64,000 nucleotides of DNA from Gnetum montanum (Eukaryota > Streptophyta > Gnetopsida > Gnetales > Gnetaceae), in NCBI GenBank assembly GCA_015680685.1, contig MNCI01009104.1:63541-127540 (forward strand). Reading direction: 5' to 3'. Below the pieces are notes generated by a model. It made no database searches. It saw nothing but the letters and a program-made list of their open reading frames with translations, and was not told the DNA's origin. The stretch's first letter is position 1; every line of letters begins with the position of its first letter. This document shows positions 10,331 to 21,640 of the stretch, piece after piece. The position numbers were made by a program, and so were the translations under genes.

Positions 10331-11259
10331 TGATGAGAGTGGTTACTCTAGCAATTATTCTAATTATTAGAGTGGTTACTCTAGCGATTATTCTAGCAGT
10401 TACTCTAATTATTAGAGTGGTTACTCTAGCAGTTATTCTAATTATTAGAATGGTTACTCTAGTAGTTACTCTAATTATTAGAGTAGTTGCTCCTAAGTAT
10501 ATAAATACAGTGCCCAAGCGCACAATTGGGGAGAAGTCTTTTAGCAATCAAGTAGTGAAACTCTTGTAGTTTGTTTGAAAGTTAGAGAATTTTCCAAGTG
10601 CCCGTAGTAGGAGGTCTAAGTGTGGATGGATCTTTGTTTGAGCATTGTGTACCTAAGCACACCTTGTGTACGACAATAAAGACAAGCTCTTTGATTCATC
10701 CTTGAAGCACTTGAGATTTTTTTTCTTACACATTTCTTTTATTTTATTTTCTTATGCATTTATTTTATTTTATGCACTTTACATTTCTGTTATTAGCACA
10801 AAAATTCATTTTGATTAATTAAAAAAATTGTTAAATTACACAAGCACGACCAGTTCAAGCATGCGTGTAATGCTTAGTAACCTAGTAATGATTAGCGTCT
10901 GGTAATCCCAGCAGTGTTGCACTAGTTCAGGATGTGTACAACAAGTGGGAACAAATGCTGGTGTTAGGATTAGTTAGAACTTACTTAATGAGTAGTTAAG
11001 TTAAATTAGTTACTTAGTTATCTCTCTCCTTCCCTACTAGCGTAGGAGATAAAAACATAAAAGCTATAAAAATCATATGCCTCAAGCTTACTTAAGCATA
11101 CAATTGTGACATAGAGGTAAGCTTGGGAAGACAACGATCAACCAACCTATCTTTGTTCCACAAGAATGCATAAGCACTTAGTCCTTAGAATTGGACCGGA
11201 TCGTGCGTGAAACACTCGTATTCATATGGTTGAGTGTAGGGGTACCTTGCTGCTCATCA
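10331..11259 (+). repeat. A1 3' LTR
   Basis: It starts tgatgagagtgg, with the palindrome array at 10333-10485, the TATA box at 10500-10507 and an aataaag signal near 10675. It ends tgctcatca at 11259, followed by the target duplication aagag. Confidence 0.95.
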
Positions 11260-11264
11260 AAGAG

Positions 11265-11945
11265 TTATTGAGTGTATGGATTTTTATTTGAGCATTGTTG
11301 TACCTGACCACGATAGTATGTGCAGTAATAAAAATGAGTTTTCTGATAAACCTTGCAGCACTTTGGATAGATTAGCTATTTTAGTTATGCATTTAATGTA
11401 TTGAATTATTTATTAAATGCTTTCAATTAGTTATTAAGTATTTTCCAGTTATTACGTTAATGAGACAATTAAGCGAGATAGATTACACACATAAGTATCA
11501 CTGCTTCGAGCATAACAGGTATTTGCTTAGTAATCCCAGTAGCGTTATCACTTGGTATGCCTAATAGCGTAGTGTTTGGTTGCCCAATAGTGGATACATG
11601 GGTTTAGGATGTGTACGGAATGTGGGAATGGATATTTATGTTAGGATTAGTTAAATGATTAGTTAATTAGTAATTTAGATTAGTTAATTAAACTCCTTTT
11701 ATTTACATTTTAAGGACCAAAATATAAAATACAAAATGATAAAAATTGGATGCCTCAATTACACTTAACCATATCAATGTACATCAAAAGTGTAATTGGA
11801 AGGACAACGATTGATCTTAAGGCTAGATTCACTTCCTAAAATACTAGTGCATTGGAAATGACAAAGTTTGTAGAATTCAACTAAGTTGTGCGTGAATGCT
11901 TTTTGGTTTGTATGGTTGGGCATAGGGGTACCTTGTTGCTCATCA
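11265..11945 (+). repeat. C1 5' LTR, second part
   Basis: It resumes ttattgagtgtatgg and matches the 3' LTR from about 52556. It ends ttgttgctcatca at 11945. Together with 784-1037 this gives a 935-bp LTR. Confidence 0.92.
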
Positions 11946-11946
11946 T

Positions 11947-11964
11947 TGGTGCCATTGTCAGGGG
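11947..11964 (+). promoter_or_regulatory. C1 primer binding site, tRNA-Asp type
   Basis: tggtgccattgtcagggg lies one base after the LTR end and is a slightly mutated tRNA-Asp-type site. The 11965-12099 leader is non-coding. Confidence 0.83.
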
Positions 11965-12099
11965 CTTTGTTTGTGGAATGTACACTATTTAGATCTAAGT
12001 GGATACCACTACTATCATTGTATGAACCTAAAAGTTAATAACATTCCCACTATACATAAATTATTGAAGCCCATTGAAAATTTCATTTTGTTTTACAAA

Positions 12100-14519
12100 A
12101 TGTCTTTTTCTTCTTGTAGGCCTAAAGATACTAAATAACCATTCCCATAGGAATGCAAAGTGGTATACACTCATCCAAATGAGTTTATGTTGAATTTTAC
12201 CTTCATCCTACATAAGGATGAACAAATACAATGGTGTGATAAGGAGGGCAATGTCGTTTTGCCCCTCGATAGATCTATGCTCAGAATGTTGTTTAAAACT
12301 CTTAAGAAGTTAAGCATAGTAGATGTTCATGAAGAGTACGTTGTGGATGGATATGACAGTTATAACTATTGTCCCACTGAAACACAACGTAAGTGAGATA
12401 AACGTCAAGAGAGACTCCATGAAGCTACAAAGGGGAAACATTACACTAACCCCTTGTTCCTACTAGATCAAGAGGACAATGAGGATGCTCCCTTGGAAGG
12501 TTCTCAACATGAAGATTCTCCACCCCCTATTACTGATGGTGAGGGTGTGAACTTGATCCTTCGATCAACTATTCATAAACTGGGTTCAAAAAAGAGTGAT
12601 AGCCAAGGTGGGGACTCCGGTGAATATCACAATAACAAGGGATCTAATGATGGTGATCATAAAAACATAAGAGTGGTGACGGTGGTCCACCTTCCTCTTC
12701 ATCCTCTTCATCCGATTTCAAAAATTCCTATTCATTTGATAGTTCTCATGGAAGCTGTAGTCAAACAATGATCGTGAAGGCCACCAAAATTGAAGGGGTG
12801 GTTGAGACCATCATTGGCATCATCAATGTAGCGATGATGATGAACCTTTACTGGTGACTCAAAGTATGCTTAACATTGTGGAGGTAGTGAAAATCCTAGC
12901 TAGGCATATGAAGGGTAGTTAGATCAAGCACCTAGATATGAACAATATCCCAAGATTTGAAAGGGGATACAATTTTGATTCGCAGATAAATCTACAAGCT
13001 TTTCAAGATGCATGTGCCTTACAAAACATAAAGAAGAAGTGGCAAAAACTCAAGCTTTTTTCAAGGACACTCATTAAGGAAGCTAAAAGTTAGTACTAGT
13101 CCTTAGAACCAATATCTATCTGAAGATAAAGTACCATGTTAGAACTATTCAATGACAAATATCAAACGTACTCTAGAGTGTCTAACTTGAGAAGGCAAAT
13201 CCAAGGCTAGAAACAAGGAGCACATGAACCATTGGATGCCATCATGAGCCTATACTATTCACTCCTACATAGGTTCCCTGGCCATGGTTACTCTTAGAGG
13301 AAAGAACTTTGCCACATCATAGATGGGCTCAGAGAAGAAACAAGAAGAACCCTTAGGGTGTATGCCCAAGGGAGGCTGTCTAAAATGAGAGCTCATCAGA
13401 TCCAAAGGCTAATTGAGTACGTAGCAAAAGAAGAAGGTGAGTTACTAAAAAGGAAGAGTGCCAAAGAGTATAATAGGGACCCATCCATTAGAAAATGAGA
13501 GGTCCAATTTTGTGACGAGGAGGAGTCACCACTTAATGAAGTGGTGAACAGAAAGATCTTACCTATCCAAAAATCTATTTATGACATTTCAGCCAAGGTT
13601 GACAAGTTATGGGTCTCTTTAGATGAAAATTTTTAAACCACTTTGAAGATTGCTAAAGAATCAAAAGAGAAAAATAATGATTGTAATCATAGATGGTGAA
13701 AAGAAGATAAACGTGCCTACCAAAGAGGTAAGGTCAAAGCTGCTGCAGTAGAGGAAGTTGTGGAATTTGACTTTGATTATGAAAATAAATGTGACATCTA
13801 TCAATATGAACATCCAAAGGGATGTTACCCTATGGTGTCACACTTATAAGAGTTTGGAATGTACGCATTAAATCCTCACCTAGCACATAGACAAGCTCCA
13901 AGACAATTTCCTTATCCTCAAGGCAGTCCAAGGCAGTTCCACCAATAGCAACAAGCTTACTACCCAAGTGAAACTCCTCCACAACCTTATGAATAGTACT
14001 AATAATGGTACTAACCACAATTATGGGGAATGCCACCGTTAAGGAAATAGTACCCTTATAGGCAACTAGATCCATACGGGTACTATGTTTAGCAATCCAT
14101 CTCCCTTAGAAGTTTGACAAGTCATGCATCATTCTAGCATCACTATTACCCTCCAGAGTACCATTGAATACATTCATCATCTACATGAGGAGAAATCCCA
14201 TATCCATATCCTTATCATCTTCCACAACCCTCTACACCTACACCTCCACCTTTAACCTAATTATCTTTTGCTCTATTATGCAAGGTGATATTCCTCCACA
14301 GCTGCAATAATGAAATAATACAAGGGTTGTAAACTTAAAACTAGTTTTCAACTAAGTGGTTTGGATAATTGATTAAGGAAATGACCTTTCTTCCAACCTA
14401 GCAGTCCTCTCTAGCCTCACAACCTACTCCAGTTGATCACCCTCCATCTCCGGCACCCTCATCTTCTACATCAAACACCTTCAAGCATCCTTCAAACTAA
14501 GTGTCATTTAGGATCTACA
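12100..14519 (+). pseudogene. C1 gag (degenerate)
   Basis: The start codon at 12100 gives MSFSSCRPKDTK and then a stop. The conserved N-terminal domain is open at 12160-12396 (FTFILHKDEQIQWCDKEG, NVVLPLDRSM). An acidic to hydrophilic linker follows (12454-12770). The gag core at 12945-13650 shows NLQAFQDACALQNI, LELFNDKYQTYSRVSNL and AQGRLSKMRAHQIQRL. The zinc-knuckle remnant near 13790 reads CDIYQYEHPKGCY, with its second Cys lost to Tyr. A Pro/Tyr/Gln-rich tail follows. Many stops break it. Confidence 0.85.
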
Positions 14520-15028
14520 CTATAATGCTAACTCATGTTGTTTTTACCTAGATTAAGGATGGAAACCTTCCTACAAAAAGATTTGATCCAGGAAGTCTGC
14601 TTATCTTTCTACATATTACTAGACAAGAGCCATGCCAGGCTATTCTTGACTCTGGTTTTAGAATTAACCTCATCTCCCATGATATGTACAAGGCCTAGAA
14701 CCTACCACCTCTTAAGAAGAGAAATATCCATATAGAATTAGTAAATAAATTGATTACCATCCCTTTGGAATTAGTAGAGGACATTGTGACCATAGTTTGT
14801 GGGTGGTCCTATCCTGATGATTTTCTAGTAATTAAGATGAATAATTGCAAAAGTGACTTCCCGATCATCATGGGAAGGGCTTGGTTAAGCACGGTTGATA
14901 AACGAATGGGTATAAGGGACCTATCTCTCGAAATATCTAAGGAGAATGAGTTAGGAAAAATTATGAAGAAGTGTGTTCCATGCATCGCATACAGCGACAA
15001 CTGGTGCAATTGCATGCAAAAGATTTGA
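14520..15028 (+). pseudogene. C1 aspartic protease domain (degenerate)
   Basis: The active site reads AILDSGFRINLIS near 14645-14685. The second half is open at 14750-15028: DIVTIVCGWSYPDDFLVIK, FPIIMGRAWLSTV and LSLEISKENELGK. It ends NCMQKI and a stop. The family and position match the A2 protease, which is intact in frame. The 15029-15240 linker has no open frame. Confidence 0.85.
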
Positions 15029-15288
15029 TCAATCAAAAGCACATACATTAAGGCATGCAATCAATGTGCATATGAAATTAATATTCAATGATGTTTATAC
15101 ACAGCAGCCACATAGCAGGAGGGCAACCAATGGCTAACAGCTAATTTAGATAGTAGCACAATATGCATGGAGCCAACTAAGAGCATAACTTGTGCATATG
15201 TAGAAGACATGTACAAAATTGAACAAGTCCATTCCCAGCTCTCTAATGAAGATGATGATAACCATTGGGGAGAGTTGTAGATCCCTGA

Positions 15289-15340
15289 TCACTTCAAGCA
15301 AGAGCCTTTCGAATTAAAAACTTTACCAATCGGAATGGAG
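15289..15340 (+). other. C1 protease-RT linker, N-terminal to RT
   Basis: This short stretch encodes KQEPFELKTLPIGMEYEF, the linker before RT that is conserved in A1 (5390-5460), A2 (42840-42900) and F (60420-60470). In F it marks the right-hand edge of the deletion. Confidence 0.6.
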
Positions 15341-15440
15341 TATGAATTTTCAAAGAATGGTAAACTGGTCATCAGTAATGCCAAACTTGCTCCTGAACAA
15401 AAAGAAAAGTTCTTGAAAGTAGTGAATAAATGGTTAGCAG

Positions 15441-15528
15441 CCTTCACTTGGTCATATCCAGAGCTAACAGGAATTGATCCAAGNACCTTCACTTGGTCAT
15501 ATCCAGAGCTAACAGGAATTGATCCAAG
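15441..15528. other. Duplicated 43 bp around a single N (likely assembly artefact)
   Basis: 15441-15483 recurs at 15486-15528, with the N at 15484. The duplicated bases encode AFTWSYPELTGIDP once in every related element, so the second copy is most likely an unmerged overlap. Confidence 0.8.
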
Positions 15529-16840
15529 GATATGCTAGCACTGCATCTACACTGATTCGGCCATGAAACCTAGAAGGTAGCCACAGAGGCGGCTAAACCC
15601 CAAATTGAAGCAAATCGGTGAGGAGATAGAGAAACTCCTCAAGGCAAGGTTTATCTATCCAATCATGGATACTGAGTGGGTTAGCCCACTTGTAATTGTA
15701 CCAACGAAGGATGGTAAATGGCGGGTTTGCATTGACTTTAGGTTGTTAAATATGGCAACATTTAAGGATCACTTTCCTTTGCCATTCGTGGATCAAATAT
15801 TAGACACCATATCCAGGCATTGTTATTATAGCTTCTTGGATAGTTATAGTGGCTATAACCAAATCCAAATTGCACCAGAAGACCATGCCAAGACAACATT
15901 CACGAGTCCTTGGGGGACTTTCGCATATTGTAAGATGTTGTTTGGCCTATGCAATTCCTGTGCAACATTTCAACACTTGGTTCTTAGTATCTTTCAACAA
16001 TAGATCAATAATGGTGTTGAAGCCTTCATGGATGATTTCTCCACCTATGGAGCTACCTTTGAGTAAGCCTTGGATAGACTTGAGTAAGTAATGAAGAGAT
16101 GTGTTGAGACAAACCTATGGCTCAACTAGAAAAAGAGCCATCTCATGGTCCAAGAAGGCATTATGCTAGGGCACTAAATTTTGTAGAGAGGGATTGAGGT
16201 AGACCTAGAAAAAATAAGGGTCATCCAAGGAATAACACACCAACTAGAGACTGTTAAAGATGTTCGGTCATTCCTTGGACACACTGGTTACTATTGACGC
16301 TTTATTGAGAATTTCTATAAGATTGCAAAGCCATTAGTAGAACTTATAAAGAAAGATGCACCTTTTATTTGGACCAAGGAATGTGAAAATGCATTTCAAC
16401 AATTAAAAGAGAAACTCATAGAAACATCAATCCTACGAGTACCATATTGGTCCAAACCATTCCATATTAGGACAAACGCATCTAACTATGCTTTGGTAGC
16501 AGTGCTCACATAGATGGATGATAAGAAATGTCCATATTATATTCATTGCATGAGTTGAAGCATTGTGGGAGCATAGTTAAATTACACCACCATGGAGAAG
16601 GAATTAATGGCACTGGTAGATGCGTTAGAGAAGTTTAGACGTTATGTGCTAGGTTACAAAGTATTTATACATATGGACCACAGTGTAATTCACTTCCTTA
16701 TGAATAAGTTAATAGTGAATCCTTGTGTTATACAGGTAGGAATTCGATCTTACTATGGTAGATCAAAAAGGGACTAAGAATGTGATCATTGACCATCTTT
16801 CTCACTCAAGATGGGATAACAAAGAGGAAGAGAGCTCACT

Positions 16841-18260
16841 CATTGATTAGTTTCTAGACAAACTCCTCTTTACTGGAGCAATAAATAACAAATTCTTGAA
16901 AAAGAAATATGTTATAATGGCATCCTCACATATCTTTTCACTCAAGAGATGCCACAAGACCTAGATTTTAGGAAAAAGAAATAATTTCTTCGTCAGGTTA
17001 GATATTTCATGGAAATCAATGAACATCTTTACAAGGTGTGTGCTGATGGCCTTATCCATTGGTGTGTTCCTAATGAAGATCAATTGCACATTCTCCAAGA
17101 TGGTCATGAAGGACCTTGCAGAGGCCACTATGCAAGGAGATGCACAACCATAAAAATCCTGAAGGTAGGCTAATATTGGCCCACAATCTTTAGGGATGCC
17201 CACCAGTTTGTCAAGTCTTGTGAACATTATCAATGAGATGGGGGGGATGACCACTCATATGGAAGGTCCTCAACAGTGGATTCAACCACTAGAACCTTTT
17301 TGACGTACGAGGTGTTTGACTTCATGGATCCCATCACACCTATGTCTAATGGGAAAGCCTATATTATAGTAGTAGTTGACTATTGTACAAAATGGACTGA
17401 AGCAGTAGCTGTTACAGATTACACATCATCCACTGCCACCAGATTTATACAACAACATATTGTAAATAGGTTTGGGGTGCCATGTTCACTAATTTTTGAT
17501 AATGGGACTCATTTCCCAAGTGCCACATTTAGAAAATTAATGTAATGCTTGGGGGTACAACATGAATTCACAACACCTTACCACCCCTAAGCCAATGGTC
17601 AAGTAGAGGTAACCAACCAGGAGATCACAAAAATATTAACTAAACCATTAGCAAATATAGGAAGGATTGGAGCACAAAACTTAATGATGCTATTTGGGCT
17701 TACTAATCAACTTGAATACTTCCTATTGGATATTCTCCCTATGAGTTAGTGTATGGGAAACTTCCAATGCTCCCAATTTAATTTGAGCTTCATACACTCT
17801 CAACAGCCTGTGATTTAAACCTTGACCTAAGTTTAGCATAAAAAAAAGATTGATCAATCTAAACATGCTAGACAAAAATCGCTTAATGGCCCTATCCTTG
17901 AATGAGGTGAACAAGGCATTTAGAAAGCAATGCCACAACCTTAAAATTGGGAAAGTAAAGTTTCAACCAGGAGATAAGGTCCTCTACTAGAACCCCACAC
18001 ATGTACCTCAAAAGGAAAACTTTCAAATATTATGGGAGGGACCTTATATAATTGATCAAACCTTTTCCTTTAGGCCATGATAATTTACAAACTTGATAGT
18101 CCAAATAAAAAGCAGTTGGTAAATATCCAACAAATTAAACCTTTCCTCGAACTAAGATTGACCAATGTAAATATTGCCTCAATTGATGGACACTCACGTT
18201 CTATTTTTTGGATCTCCTCCTTCCAACTTAATCATGGGGGAGATGACCATCTATGCTAAC
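16841..18260 (+). pseudogene. C1 integrase (degenerate)
   Basis: A zinc-binding region lies near 17095-17240 (DGHEGPCRGHYARR ... CEHYQ, with the last Cys lost). The core at 17276-17545 is open: FDFMDPITPMSNGKAYIIVV, DYCTKWTEAVAV, LIFDNGTHF. Both catalytic Asp are present. The third residue lies in NGQVEVTNQE near 17597-17625 after a stop. The C-terminal part is badly frameshifted, with a last open piece at 18077-18259. A2 inserted about 100 bp downstream, at 18361. Confidence 0.85.
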
Positions 18261-18360
18261 CATTACTATGGCCTCTTAGTTTTTCTACTCTCTTTTTTTT
18301 TCACATTTTAAACTTTCAAATTTTTCTAAATTTTATAACATATTTTATACCTTTAAACTT

Positions 18361-19381
18361 TGATGAGCAGCGAGCTACCCCTACACTCAACCATACGAAT
18401 ACAAGTTTTTCACGCACGATTCGGTCAAATTCCAAGGACTAAGTGCTTATGCGTCCTTGTGGAACAAGGATGAGTTGGTTGATCATTGACTTCCCAAGAT
18501 TACTTGTATGTCACAATTGTATGGTTAAGTAAGCTTGAGGTATATGATTTTTATAGCTTTTATGTTTCTATGTCCTGTGCTAGTAGGGAAGGGGAGAGGT
18601 AACTAAGTGACTAATTTAACTTAACTACTCATTAATTAAGTTTTAACTAATCCTAACACCAGCATCTGTTCCCACTTGCCGTACACATCCTGAACCAGTG
18701 CAACATTGCTGGGATTACCAAATGCTAATTGTTACTGGGTTACCAAGCGTTACAAGGATGCTCAAAGTGGTCGTGCTTATGTAATTTAACGATTTTCTTA
18801 ATTGATCAAAATGAATTGCTGTGTTAATAACAAAAATGTAAAGTGCATAAAATAAATGCGTAAGAAAACAAATCTCAAGTGCTGCAAGGATGAATCACAG
18901 AGCTCATCTTTATTGCTCTAGACAAGGTGTGCTTAGGTACATAATGCTTGAATAAAGATCCGTCCATACTTAGACCTCCTACTGTGGGCACTTCAAAAAT
19001 GCTCTAATTTTCAAATAGACTACAAGAGTTTTGTTACTTGATTGCTAAAAGACTTCCTTCCAATTGTGCGCCTATGCACTGTATTTATATACTTGGGAGC
19101 AACTACTCTAATAATTAAAGTAACTGCTCTAATAATTAGAATAATTGCTAAAGTAGCCACTAGAGTAACGACTCTAATAATTAGAATATTTGCTAAAGTA
19201 ACTGCTAGAGTAACCACTCTAATAATTAGAATAATCGCTAAAGTAACTACTTGAGTAATTGCTCTAATAATTAGAATAATTGCTAGAGTAACTGCTAGAG
19301 TAACCACTCTAATAATTAGAGTAACTACTAGAGTAACCACTCTAATAATTAGAGTAATTACTAGAGTAACCACTCTCATCA
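18361..19381 (-). repeat. A2 3' LTR
   Basis: It reads tgatgagcagcgag ... ctctcatca on the plus strand. It is 1021 bp, about 90 bp longer than the A2 5' LTR, because its palindrome array (about 19105-19381) has more units. The TATA box on the minus strand is at 19082-19089. Confidence 0.94.
19105..19381 (-). repeat. Expanded U3 palindrome array in A2 3' LTR
   Basis: Units of ctctaataattagaataat and gctaaagtaactgctagagtaac alternate, about twice the length of the array in the other A-family LTRs. Long apparent reading frames on both strands (19020-19382 -, 19042-19254 +) are products of the repeat. Confidence 0.9.
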
Positions 19382-19392
19382 TACCCCCATGA
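19382..19392 (-). promoter_or_regulatory. A2 polypurine tract
   Basis: On the minus strand the sequence is gtcatgggggta, directly before the 3' LTR, the same as in A1. Confidence 0.85.
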
Positions 19393-19911
19393 CTGAATAA
19401 AAACTGATCCTTCAGTTCCTTACAAAATATTGGGAAGTTATGGGATTATTGACTAATTAACAACTGATGGTGGAATGGGATGATAGACTCAACGTGCCTA
19501 GTGAACAAATCAATAAGCATATTACAACATTAGTGTTCATGACCATTATGGTGAACACTCGTACATAAATGACATCCAAGCCTTTATTTGGCATCTTGAA
19601 GAGAAAAAGAGAGAGATAAAGAAGATGGAGCGTGTTGTCGCCAGTGCCAAGATTGCGCCTTCTGTTTTTTATCCATAGCCATGTCACCAAACTTGCTCCT
19701 TTCGTAAATGCTCCAATTCCAGTCCATCTTAAGTGCTTCCTCCAAGCCCAGTCTATTGTTTGTATGATCACCATCTACACACAGAACACAGTCACAATTA
19801 AGCAAGGATAGATAATCCACAATGTAGTTGATACCTTGCCTCGATATGAAGCACATTGGCTGAGTTGTGATTATGGCAGAAACTGGTTCAAAGATTTATC
19901 ACTGGCAACTA
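19393..19911 (-). other. A2 post-pol region, LTR-proximal part
   Basis: This matches A1 9790-10319 in reverse. It contains a 90-codon frame (annotated next) and otherwise no coding evidence. Confidence 0.75.
19584..19856 (-). CDS. A2 short conserved sense frame (90 codons)
   Basis: The frame starts MCFISRQGINYIVDYLSLL and ends SLSFSLQDAK. It corresponds to the frame at 9854 in A1 (stopped after about 46 codons) and to a broken one in F. It is the longest copy. It has one hydrophobic segment near the N-terminus and no family I recognise. Confidence 0.4.
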   Translation of the reverse strand: MCFISRQGINYIVDYLSLLNCDCVLCVDGDHTNNRLGLEEALKMDWNWSIYERSKFGDMAMDKKQKAQSWHWRQHAPSSLSLSFSLQDAK

Positions 19912-20109
19912 CCCAAGGTGTAGGGTTTAGGTAATTAGTAAAATGGTAAAAATTAAAAAATTTATGCCAAGGCCCCCATGACTAAGAGTGAACCTACAGT
20001 AGCTATAAGAGGGAAAAACATGAGGAACAAGAAAGATGAAAAATATTAATGAAAATGCCAATAAAATGAATGTCATGGATAGGGATGAAACAAAAAATGA
20101 TTGATTATA
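19912..20109. repeat. 198-bp flanking duplication, left copy
   Basis: It is part of the A2 post-pol region, abutting the left end of element D exactly. It matches 38652-38849 over its full length without gaps, with 8 differences by eye, all transitions. A1 (about 9600-9790) and F (57960-58140) have this segment once. Confidence 0.93.
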
Positions 20110-20683
20110 TGTACTGTCTGAAATCGTCGGTCTCCGGCTGGAATGAAATAGAAACCAGGAGATCCCCGGACAAGCACAGAAGATCCTACCTTCGCTTGAG
20201 GGGAAACTGGAATTAACGAAGGCAGAGTACCTTGAGTGGTCCGCACGCAGGTCAGACAAGGATTTCCTCGAACGTACACTGATATACTGTATGATAGGTT
20301 ATATGTAAATGGTGTAACTAATGTAAAACAGAGTGTAGACGTACAGGAATGTAAATAATAAGCATACAAGAATGAACAAAAAACTGTAAAAAATATTAGC
20401 AAAAGAAATGTGGCAATATTATTGCGTAATAGAAGTTACAATGCACCGGTCTCAACGTAGTTGTGGATCTAACACAAGGTGGACGGCAAGCCCTGGTAGA
20501 TGCAGTGGGATGATGGTTTGCTAAATTTGGCTGCAAGCACAGCATGAAGGATGTATGCTCAGCGTGCAGGATGGAAGTTCAGCGTGTAGGATGCAGGGTT
20601 CTCGATTTTCTCAGTGTGGGTTGCCCAAATTTTTTCCAAGATGCCTCCAATTTCTTGAACCCCTATTTGGTCAAAAATGAGGG

Positions 20684-20693
20684 TTTTTATATA
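20684..20693 (-). promoter_or_regulatory. TATA box of D 3' LTR
   Basis: tatataaaaa on the minus strand. The 5' LTR copy at 37687-37694 reads tataaaaa and would drive the element transcript. Confidence 0.6.
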
Positions 20694-21034
20694 GGTGTGG
20701 GTGTTCCATTTGGATATGGGACAGTATTATTGGTTGTGGGGTGCTGGAATTTCGGATCGGGTGACATGTGGAGCGTTGACCGACTACAAGTGTACAGCGT
20801 GCTGCATGCCAGCGTGTATTGCTGCACGCCAGCGTGTACACGTTGGGTGTGTGAACTTGGCGTATAGACTTGACTAAAACAAAAGAAGTCATTTTACAAA
20901 CTACTGTTACAACAGGAAGCATCAAATTTAGTCCTCGGATTTGAATTTAGATGTCACGAGAATGTTGCCTGTGGATGTTCAGCTTGGTTGGACTTGATCT
21001 GACATGGTTCTGGAGAGCTTTGGTTGGTATACGT

Positions 21035-21150
21035 TGTGCTACACACTGGGCATACACGCTGTACACCCTGGGCGTATACGGTGGGCGTACACGCTGTTCG
21101 TATACGCTGGGCGTATACGCTGGACGTACACGCTGGGCGTGCAAGGTGTA
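21035..21150. repeat. GTATAC/GTACAC minisatellite in D LTR
   Basis: Short units of the type acgctgggcgtatacg repeat about seven times. A second cluster is at 21318-21410, and the 5' LTR has shorter versions at 38085-38165 and 38335-38430. Confidence 0.8.
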
Positions 21151-21623
21151 CATGCTCAGCGTATGGCCTCAAAAGTACATGGTTCTGAGGCCAAAATTCA
21201 ATTTTTTGGAGCCCATGATGAGGCCTAATAATTGCTCTGTCCCTGTGAGTTGATGCCTTGTACGAAGTCCTGCTCTAAAGTGTTTATTTCAGGTAATCCT
21301 TGAGGTCACGTGCTGGTAGCACATGCTGGGCGTACACGCTGGGTGTATACGTCGGGCGTATACGCTGGGGATGCATGCTGGGCATATACGCTGGATACTT
21401 GCTGCATACTCAGTGAAAACTGAGTTTGAGTTTGAAATCTTCCAGGTTTAACGCTAGATGTCGCCGTAGCCCTCTACGGATCCCAGGGAATCATTTCCTG
21501 TTGAGTTCGACTTTGCTTGAAGCTATTTGTGAGGTCCTCAAGTTTCAGTCATGCTTGAGAGCATCATGACTTAGCTAGATTCTTATTGGAGAAGTATTAA
21601 GCTCATAATTTTATGGTGTTTCA

Positions 21624-21640
21624 TTGGCCCCTCTTTGTTG
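21624..21640 (-). promoter_or_regulatory. D polypurine tract
   Basis: On the minus strand caacaaagaggggccaa runs directly into the LTR start tgaaac. Confidence 0.85.

Larger units (their letters stand above)
1038..11259 (+). mobile_element. Athila-like Ty3/gypsy element A1
   Basis: LTRs are 1038-1944 and 10331-11259, both tgatgag...ctcatca. The 5-bp target duplication aagag (1033-1037 and 11260-11264) is perfect. Across the gap, the C1 LTR reads continuously (ctacagcaagag then ttattgagtg, matching 52550-52570). By eye the two LTRs differ at about one position in ten over 200 bp around R/U5, so the insertion is old. Gag and pol are present in order but carry many stops. Confidence 0.95.
15241..16840 (+). 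pseudogene. C1 reverse transcriptase and RNase H (degenerate)
   Basis: The frame opens with GMEYEFSKNGKLVISNAKL and WLAAFTWSYPELTGIDP. The best piece, 15605-16003, has EWVSPLVIVPTKDGKWRVCI, FPLPFVDQILDTISRH and SFLDSYSGYNQIQIAPED. FMDD is at 16026-16037, followed by CVETNLWLN and GHTGYY. RNase H is seen at 16430-16720 with KELMALVDALEKFRRYVLGY and HMDHSVIHFLMNK. About a dozen stops. A duplicated 43 bp with an N (15441-15528) interrupts the RT start. Confidence 0.87.
20110..21623 (-). repeat. D 3' LTR
   Basis: On the plus strand it runs tgtactgtctgaaatcg ... atggtgtttca. The minus-strand TATA (tatataaaaa) is at 20684-20693. It contains the cgtacacgctgggcgtatac repeat zones at 21035-21150 and 21318-21410. 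Small frames inside it are not conserved in the other LTR and are not genes. Confidence 0.94.

Noticed and set aside
20544-21253. Several 60-107 codon frames in the D LTR on both strands
   Set aside because: They are not kept in the other LTR (37547-38352 differ in frame and length), and the GC-richer repeats explain the lack of stops.
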